64,000 nt of DNA from Mytilus galloprovincialis (taxonomy: Eukaryota; Mollusca; Bivalvia; Mytilida; Mytilidae), in assembly GCF_965363235.1 (NCBI RefSeq), contig NC_134848.1, positions 61,900,181 to 61,964,180 on the forward strand, in the 5' to 3' direction. This document shows, piece after piece, positions 57,301 to 64,000 of this stretch. The notes under the pieces were generated by a model. The model was given only the letters and a program-made list of their open reading frames with translations. It was not told the DNA's origin and ran no database searches. How positions within the stretch are numbered: position 1 is the first letter of the stretch; every line of letters starts with the position of its first letter. Both the position numbers and the translations under genes were made by a program.

Positions 57301-57882
57301 CGATTTATTTCAAGGTGCAGCGTATAACCCGCGCATTAAAAGCGAATAGGGAACGAATAAGTAACAGGGTATTATCCGAGCGCTGGAACGAGTACATACG
57401 CGCTAATAGGGGTATTTCATCTAAAAGAACACATTATTACCACCAGAGATATGAACTTAATTAAAAATCCTTTTCTAAAAGGTGCAACGTACAACAAACG
57501 TATTATAAGTGAATAGGTAACGAATAGGTAACGAATAGGTAACAGGGTATTAACCGAGCGCTGGAACGGGTACATGCGTGCTAATAGGGTCATTTCATCT
57601 CTAAGAACACATTTTACCACCAGAGACATAAACACAATTAAAAAACGATTTATTTCAATGTGCAACGTATACCCCGCGCATTAAAAGCGAATCAGGAACG
57701 AATAAGTAACAGGGTATTATCCGAGCGCTGGAACGGGTACAAATGCGCTTATAGGGTTATATCACCTTTAAGAACCAAAATCTACCACCAGAGACAACAA
57801 AACAATTAAAAATCATATTTTAAAAGATGCAACGTATGATACACGTATTACAAGCGAATTATAAGCGAGTTATGGAACGAAT
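51358..57882 (-). repeat. ~167-bp satellite, right block (about 37 units), with higher-order repeats
   Basis: Same unit in the opposite orientation (GAGCGCTGGAACGGGTACAT, TAATTTCATCTCTAAGAACA, GGTGCAACGTACAACAAACG, GTGAATAGGTAACGAATAGG). A variant unit beginning CTCGTGCATTAAAA marks higher-order blocks at 51,401, 52,081, 54,118 and 56,324 (steps 680, 2,037, 2,206; the last two differ by one unit). A three-unit, 501-bp duplication lies at 56,478/56,979. Confidence 0.95.
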
Positions 57883-57924
57883 TCAACAAGGTAATAGCAT
57901 GCTCCGAAACGATGTAGACCCTGC

Positions 57925-58240
57925 TTACATGTTTAACCCCACCACATTATGTTAGTATGTGCCTGTCCCTAGACAAGAGCCTGAAATTAAGTAGTTATCG
58001 TTTGTTTTTGTGTTACATATTTCCGTTTATTTTTTGGTATATGAAATACGGCCGTCAGTTTTGTTGTTTGAATTGTGTGAGGTTGTCATGTCTGGGCCTT
58101 TTATAGGTGACTACACGGTTTAGGCTATGCTCATTGTGGAAGGCCGTACAGTGACCTATAGTTGATAATTTCTGTGTCATGTTGGTCTATTGTGGAGTGT
58201 TGTCTCATTGGCAATCATACCACATCTTCTTTTTTTTGCA
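57925..58240 (+). repeat. Retroelement 3' tail captured in right arm
   Basis: Reverse complement of 49,146-49,480, ending GCAATCATACCACATCTTC. Confidence 0.8.
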
Positions 58241-58489
58241 AGCGCTAACACGGTGATTTCATCCCGTCGAACCAAGATCCATCTTCAAACATACGGACAT
58301 AAAGCAGTTAAAAGGTAGAACGTATAAAAAAACAAATAAGGAACAAATGCGTATCGAACATGAAGTAAAAGGATCGGTTGAGCACAAACACATATAAATA
58401 GGTCATAAGAAATCCATTTTACCTCAACAAATTTAGAACTATTACCAGATATAAGTGTATTAACAACTAGATTGGTAATTGCTAGCAAT

Positions 58490-59075
58490 AACGGATGGCA
58501 CCCTTCCCCCTATTGCCAGGTGAGCGGCAGCCATTTTGACAATTCCAAAGTCAAAGAGAGCATCTACAGATGTCTAGTAACATTTTTGTAAAGTTTCATT
58601 AAGTTTGAACATTTTAAAAATTTTGATATTTTTGCTGTTTCCATGGTTAGGGCGGCCATTTTGAAAATTCCAACTTCAAAATCCAACTCTGCCTATGCCA
58701 GTTACCATTCCTGTAAAGTTTCATCCAGTTTGCTGAAAATTCTTATTTTTGAAATTTTTGACCTTTTTGCATTGTTTCCATGGTAACAAGACCTATTTTG
58801 GAAATTCCAACTCCAATGTTGCTCATCATTACTGTGAAGTTTCATGAAGTTTTGAGCATTTTTAGAATTTTGAAAATTTTGGTGTAGTTTCCATGGCAAC
58901 ATAGTAGTTCCAATGATCGCCAAAATCATCCAACACCTGTATATAGTGAGCACCTACATTGTTTTAAAATATGATGATTCTGAGTTGAAGCATATCCAAA
59001 CAGTTTACCAGAAACCAAAAACTGATTTTTTTCACAATTGTGCCGTTTCCATGGTAACGGCAGCCATATTAAACT
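58490..59075. repeat. Diverged ~120-bp repeats with GTTTCCATGG (right arm)
   Basis: Mirror of 48,295-48,900, with a few point differences (for example GCAGCCATATT here against GCAACCATATT expected from the left arm). Confidence 0.8.
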
Positions 59076-59112
59076 ATTCCATGCCATAATTAAAAAGGGG
59101 GAAGGATATTAA

Positions 59113-59370
59113 AAATCAAATAAGTAACGAATAGGTAACGAATAGGGAATAGGGAATAGGTAACGAATAGGCAACGAATAGGGAATAGGGAATAGGTAAC
59201 GAATAGGCAACGAATAGGGAATAGGGAATAGGTAACGAATAGGCAACGAATAGGGAATAGGGAATAGGTAACGAATAGGCAACGAATAGGGAATAGGGAA
59301 TAGGTAACGAATAGGCAACGAATAGGGAATAGGGAATAGGTAACGAATAGGGAATAGGGAATAGGTAACC
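59113..59370 (-). repeat. 36-bp minisatellite, right arm
   Basis: Units of GAATAGGTAACGAATAGGCA plus ACGAATAGGGAATAGG, mirror of 48,015-48,268 with the same or nearly the same copy number. Confidence 0.95.
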
Positions 59371-59389
59371 AACTTGACGCCCATGGATT

Positions 59390-60340
59390 ATGATAAAATT
59401 AACGTATGTAACGTTTCGAAGATGAATAACGTACGGAGTGGACAAAATAATGAAATATTTCAACAAAAAAGCAAAGAAAAAAGTATGAAAAGATGGCCGC
59501 TTTGTCAATGAACTATTTCAGAGGGAAAGAAATGAAATTTTATACAATCACGAAATCAATGGATGGACCCTAATGTTAAAGTGCGTAATCTTACGACGAA
59601 GATCAAACTTGAAGGCTTGTGATATAGAATTAAGGTCGTGTATGGTCGTTCCCAACTATTACAAAACTATCTATAGAAATAGGAGGCACACAACATCTTT
59701 GGAGCATATTATAGTTCTACAAAGCTTGAACGATCTTAAAATATAAGTTCACGTCGTTGTGTCATTGTTTGTTTACGTTGGTTTCAAGCGCCTGACGTGA
59801 TTCAAACGCCAGATTAATCACCTATGGAACAACAACGCCACCTGATGCGTAAAATTTGTAAGGTGATTCCTATTGAATTTTGTTGATCATAATGTAAGAT
59901 ATAGTAAAAGTTCTATAAATCTCTAAAAGAAAATCTAAGATCTGATATTTGTAGAAAATATTTTATTGTATGAAAATAAACAAAGGGATATAAAAAAAAT
60001 TCCATTTCCCGCAAATAATTTAAAATTTGATATTAAAAATTAAAAATAGATATCGATATATATAGATAAGAGGTATGTATAGAGAATACAATCGGCAATG
60101 ACACTTAGTTAGATGTTTTATTCTCAAATAATTACATTAGATGTATGTTTCACTATAATGCGTTATATAATTCTGGTTGGCTAACTACACATCACGTGTT
60201 ATTCCTTAAGCAAGTGCATTACTCGATAAAACTTTTCATTCATGATAACACACGAGGTCCCAAAATAAAGTGCACAAGTAAATTAAATAAAAAATTGATA
60301 AAATTCGTGTTTTCATGATCTTTATAGCTAAAAATATATT
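59390..60340. other. No gene recognised
   Basis: Flank of the foldback element, AT-rich. Nothing supported beyond short chance ORFs. Confidence 0.5.
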
Positions 60341-60344
60341 TAAA

Positions 60345-60503
60345 AGTATTGAATGCTTCTTTTTATAACTTCATATATAGGGTTGTTGTAAAAACGTTGA
60401 CCGTGCGCACATTTTTAGACTGAAGCGCTTCCGCGCTTCATACAAAATGTACTTCGGTCAACGATTTTACACCCCAATGAAGTAACAAAAAGAAGCATTC
60501 AAT
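60345..60503. mobile_element. Small foldback element with ~50-bp arms
   Basis: ATTGAATGCTTCTTTTTATA … AAAACGTTGACCG on the left and CGGTCAACGATTTTACACCC … AAAAGAAGCATTCAAT on the right; between them is a second hairpin GAAGCGCTTCCGCGCTTC. Weaker pairing continues outward for another ~25 bp. Confidence 0.8.
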
Positions 60504-61142
60504 TCTTAAATGTATATATGAAAGGATTTTATTCTAATTTTTTGTGACATGACCCAATCTTTAACATTTGAATAGCTGTTTAAATAATATATTAAATATA
60601 CATCCCTTATTTAGAAGAAATTATGAATTAAATATGTTCTATAGAGATTTTTTTCTATAAAAGCTGACCGTGCTCATTAGAGGCAAAAGTTAGGTTGTTA
60701 AACGTTACGAATGCGAATTAAACTAATTCGAATTAGTTAATGCGAATCGAATTAACTCAGCATTAGAATGATTTAAGTGTCTTACCTTTATTTTGTCTTG
60801 TTAAAACTGTCGAAGATTTCTCAATACATGTTCAATGTGAAATAGGTATTAGTTGGTTAAAAGAAAAATGCAAAAGGCTACAGAAGAAAATCGTCTTTCC
60901 TACGTAAAATCTGCCTGATTAAAATTCTATTGAATTTCGTTCCGATAAATGTACATGTAATACACATGAAAATCGGTATCAAACGTGTGTATTTATGTTT
61001 AAATGTCCAATGCGGATATATAAGACAGACCAATCAATATTGTAAAAAACTTTGTAAAGGGCACAACGAATCAATATATGAATAAGCCATGGATTATCTA
61101 AAAGAATAATATTTTATACAACTTTAAATAAAAGTACCAAAA

Positions 61143-62190
61143 AGAGTGCACACACTGAAATGTCTTGCCTTCTTTACTAATCATGGATATTATGTTGACA
61201 ATCCAAAATATAAATCTTTATTAAAACTGTCACATAAACCTAACATTAACCAATGAAACATGAAAATGATGCCAAGGTCAGATAAACCATGCCCGGCAGA
61301 CATGTACAACTAACAATTCTTCCATACAACAAATATAGTTGACCTATTGTTTATAGTTTAAGAAAAACAGGCCAAAACACAAAAACTTAACACTGAGCAA
61401 TAAACCGTAAAAATGAGGTTAAGGTCAAACAAAACCTGCGTGACTGACATATAGATCATAAAATATTTCCATACACCAAATATAGTTGACCTATTGCATA
61501 TAGTATTTGAAAAAAAAGACCAAAACTAAAAAAACTTAACTTTGACCACTAAACCATGAACATGAGGTCAAGGTCAGATGACACCTAGCGGATACACATG
61601 TACACCTAACACTCATTGCATACACCAATTATAGTAGACCTATGTCATACAGTATAAGAAAAACAGACCAAAACGCAAAAACTTAAATATAACCATTGAA
61701 CCATGAAAATAAGGTCAAGGTCAGTCAACACCTGACAGTTGGACATGTACACCTTATAGCCCATCCATACACCGAATAAACTTGACCTATTGTTTATATC
61801 TGAGATATGGATTTGACCACCAAAACTTTACCTTGTTCACTGATCCATGAAATGAGGTTGAGGTCAAGTGAAAACTGTCTGACAGTCATGAGGACCTTGC
61901 AAGGTACGCACATACCAAATATAGTTATCCTATTACTTATAATAAGAGAGAATTTAACATTACAAACAATCTTTTTTCAAGTAGTCACTGAACCATGAAA
62001 ATGAGGTCAAGGACATTGGACATGTGACTGACGGAAATTTGTACCATGAGGCATCTATAAACAAAGTATGAAGCATCAAGGTCTTCCACCTTCTAAAATA
62101 TAAAGCTTTTCAGAAGTTATCTAACGCCGCCGCCGGATCACTATCCCTATGTCGAGCTTTCTGCAACAAAAGTCGCAGGCTCGACAAAAA
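61143..62190 (+). mobile_element. Tandem-unit element with terminal hairpin (Helentron/pearl-like), copy 2
   Basis: Same orientation and order as 40,718-41,816: GAGTGCACACACTGAAATGT, six ~146-bp units with AAATGAGGTCAAGG, a short GCCGCCGCC, GGATCACTATCCCTATGTCG and the hairpin CGAGCTTTCTGCAACAAAAG / TCGCAGGCTCG. The microsatellite is shorter than in copy 1. Confidence 0.75.
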
Positions 62191-62334
62191 AGTACTACCC
62201 TTATCGCATTATTGTAGTTCAGAACCACAGTTTTATCTCTTTGACCTATGATACCTTATAGTGATATTAAGATGATAACACAATATTGACTGCTGTACCC
62301 CTATTTTTGACATTTTTTACTCTTTGAGTATGTT

Positions 62335-62645
62335 TGTTTTGTTCGTGCATCGTTGACAATGTAATGGAATTTGATATGACTGTCATACAAGTGAGAGGTT
62401 TAGCTAGCTATAAAACCAGGTTCAATCCACCATTTTCTACATTAGAGAATGCCTGTGCCAAGTCAGGAATATGACAGTTGTTATCCATTCGTTTGATGTG
62501 TTTGGACTTTTGATTTTGCCTTTTGATTTTGGATTTTCCTTTTTGAATTTTCCTCGGAGTTCACTATTTTTGTGTTTTTGGGATACGATTGCTTTCAAGC
62601 AATCTGTAGAATTATACCGGTGTCTCGGAGCAATTTCCCTCACGT
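62335..62645 (+). repeat. Retroelement 3'-tail fragment
   Basis: GACTGTCATACAAGTGAGAGG, GGTTCAATCCACCATTTTCT, AGTCAGGAATATGACAGTTG, TTTTCCTCGGAGTTCACTAT. The reverse complement of this order is at 37,590-37,800. The ORFs on both strands here are not genes. Confidence 0.75.
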
Positions 62646-62885
62646 CAATCGTTTTATTCTAAACACTAAGGAACATCTCAGATTCTTATGATTGTCTTGC
62701 TTTAAAAGGTAAAAACAAACAAAGGGATTAAACTTAATCAACTTCCCTATAATGTTCTTTTCATAATCTTTATGTTTGATAACATATGCAACTATTCCAG
62801 TCATAATTAGGTTCGATAACTCTGTATGTGACTGGTTTAATTAGGATTATGTAAAATGTACTGGTTACCCGTGTAATGATTTAAA

Positions 62886-62916
<31 letters not shown>

Positions 62917-64000
62917 TATTTCATCTTTGTTACCATCCATCCGTGGTTTCCTTTTGTTAATATAAAATATTATCATTGAAATGATTTCATAAACAATCGT
63001 ATAATACTAATATATATATTAAGTCTTGTCAAAACTTACATCGTGATTAGGCCACGTTGCCATGTTTGTTTTCTTTGATCACGTTGATGACTTAATTAAT
63101 ATCTCCACAATCTAGCTTTATCCTTAATTATCATACGAGTTACAATAAACGTGTCATATTTAATTGCAATACAAACAGTTAAATCTAATTGAAATATTTG
63201 CATGTGCAAAATAAGTGTCGAACATCGTCTACTTTTGAAAATTATTTGGTCGCCATTTTGTTTTATGTAACTTCGAAATTTTATCAAAACAAATAACATG
63301 TATCCACTTTAACAGAGGGAAACAATGTTTAATTTTATGCTGCATTAAGGTAAGACAATTATTGAAAAGACATGCATCTAACAATTTTTCGATTTTCATC
63401 GTTTAAATCTTCAAAAATATATATTCCCATGTCGCCCCACGCTATCAATGTACATGTAAACTGCATGGTTGGTGCATGCAAATCTTTTTTTGTAGTGTGA
63501 GATACTGTTTCTAATAAATATATTGAAGAAGATGTGAAAACAGAAATTTCTTAAGTACAAAAAGACACACTTTGATAAATATTTGAAATATTACTTTTTG
63601 ATTTATAACTACATGAATACCGGCATGTCGTGTCGTTGTGAACCTCCAACAGTGACCGCCATTTTGAAAATATTGCTGAAGACTGCAAAAATAAGAACTT
63701 TTCAACCAAATTTCGAAGCAAAAAGTTTAATACCTGAACTGATATGGTTTGCGATTTCATTTAAATGACGATCTTTTTAGGGGTTGGGAGGATATAAGTT
63801 ACAATAAATTAGTTGAGAAAATTGATTTTACAAAAAGGTCCCATTACAATTTTATCGAGAATTAACGAAGATGTCAACGGAGGCTGTGTGGCTATGTCAC
63901 CTCAATTTTCAAACTTATTTCGAAGCACGAAATCATATTTCTGAACTGAAACTTAAAACATATTTAATTGTAAAAAATTATTAACTGTAAAAGGCGGGGT
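62646..64000. other. No gene recognised; one TA microsatellite
   Basis: A (TA)12-type run at about 62,886-62,911. The rest is AT-rich with short overlapping ORFs on both strands near 63,500-63,770 that show no domain. CCGCCATTTTG phrases recur at 63,250 and 63,657. Confidence 0.5.

Larger units (their letters stand above)
47998..59383. mobile_element. Giant 11.4-kb foldback-like inverted-repeat element
   Basis: Starts GGGCGTCAAGTTGGTTACC and ends with its exact reverse complement GGTAACCAACTTGACGCCC. The outer ~1.5 kb of each side are inverted copies of each other (47,998-49,500 against 57,882-59,383); the position sums stay at about 107,380, so there are almost no indels. The order inward on both sides is: 36-bp minisatellite, ~600-bp region of CCATGGAAAC repeats, a unique stretch, a retroelement tail, then a ~167-bp satellite in opposite orientations that meets at ~51,358. 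The only ORFs are repeat artefacts. It resembles foldback (FB/TU-type) transposons with satellite-bearing arms. A large palindromic satellite locus is the alternative. Confidence 0.8.

Noticed and set aside
49500-57882. GTAACAGGGTA in every satellite unit resembles part of a homing-endonuclease (I-SceI) site
   Set aside because: Only a partial match, and explained by the shared GGTAAC motif of the satellite.
49500-57882. CRISPR-like regular spacing
   Set aside because: The whole ~167-bp unit is repeated; there are no unique spacers, and the DNA is from an animal.

Overview
The window is AT-rich, intron- and repeat-dominated animal DNA. The dispersed repeat families (several retroelement 3' tails, a tRNA-headed SINE, ~146 and ~167 bp tandem-unit elements ending in hairpins) and the gene structure point to a marine bivalve, most likely a Mytilus mussel. 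This is judged from remembered repeat families and was not searched. There are no operons, CRISPR arrays or intact tRNA/rRNA genes. Most short ORFs are chance reading frames in AT-rich DNA or in repeats.

Region 1 (about 2-18 kb): a Rab-like small GTPase gene on the minus strand. Seven exons can be joined cleanly, with GT/AG borders and kept phase, into 183 residues carrying G1 (GNDTVGKT), a switch-I Thr, G3 (DTGG), G4 (NKTD) and G5 (VSAK). The C-terminal exon was not found. Intron 1 holds about a dozen decayed tandem copies of exon 1. Two dispersed-repeat families, several MITEs and a reverse-transcriptase fragment with its 3' tail lie in the introns and downstream flank.

Region 2 (18-28 kb): gene-poor. 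It holds SINE pieces in opposite orientations, a second near-identical copy of the 3' tail seen at 15.3 kb, and two related short-unit tandem arrays that each carry the same GGGAGC-ended MITE.

Region 3 (28-31.3 kb): a decayed, multi-exon Crypton-type tyrosine recombinase gene (minus strand). The catalytic Arg, His/Arg, His and Tyr are readable, and a CRE/CCAAT promoter-like segment and a 30-bp-arm hairpin lie just upstream.

Region 4 (33-47.5 kb): two paralogous two-exon genes (minus strand) for a membrane-anchored class I SAM-methyltransferase-like protein. Each has an N-terminal hydrophobic anchor exon and a catalytic exon of exactly 588 nt. Between and inside them lie small MITEs, foldbacks, a 1.2-kb TIR element and three kinds of Helentron/pearl-like tandem-unit elements.

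Region 5 (48.0-59.4 kb): the most striking structure, an 11.4-kb non-coding inverted-repeat (foldback-like) element. Its near-identical outer arms are ~1.5 kb, each starting with a 36-bp minisatellite. The interior is a ~167-bp satellite, about 10 units in one orientation and about 37 in the other, meeting head-on at ~51,358 and showing higher-order repeats. The last 4.6 kb holds a small foldback, a second copy of the 146-bp-unit element and a retroelement tail.
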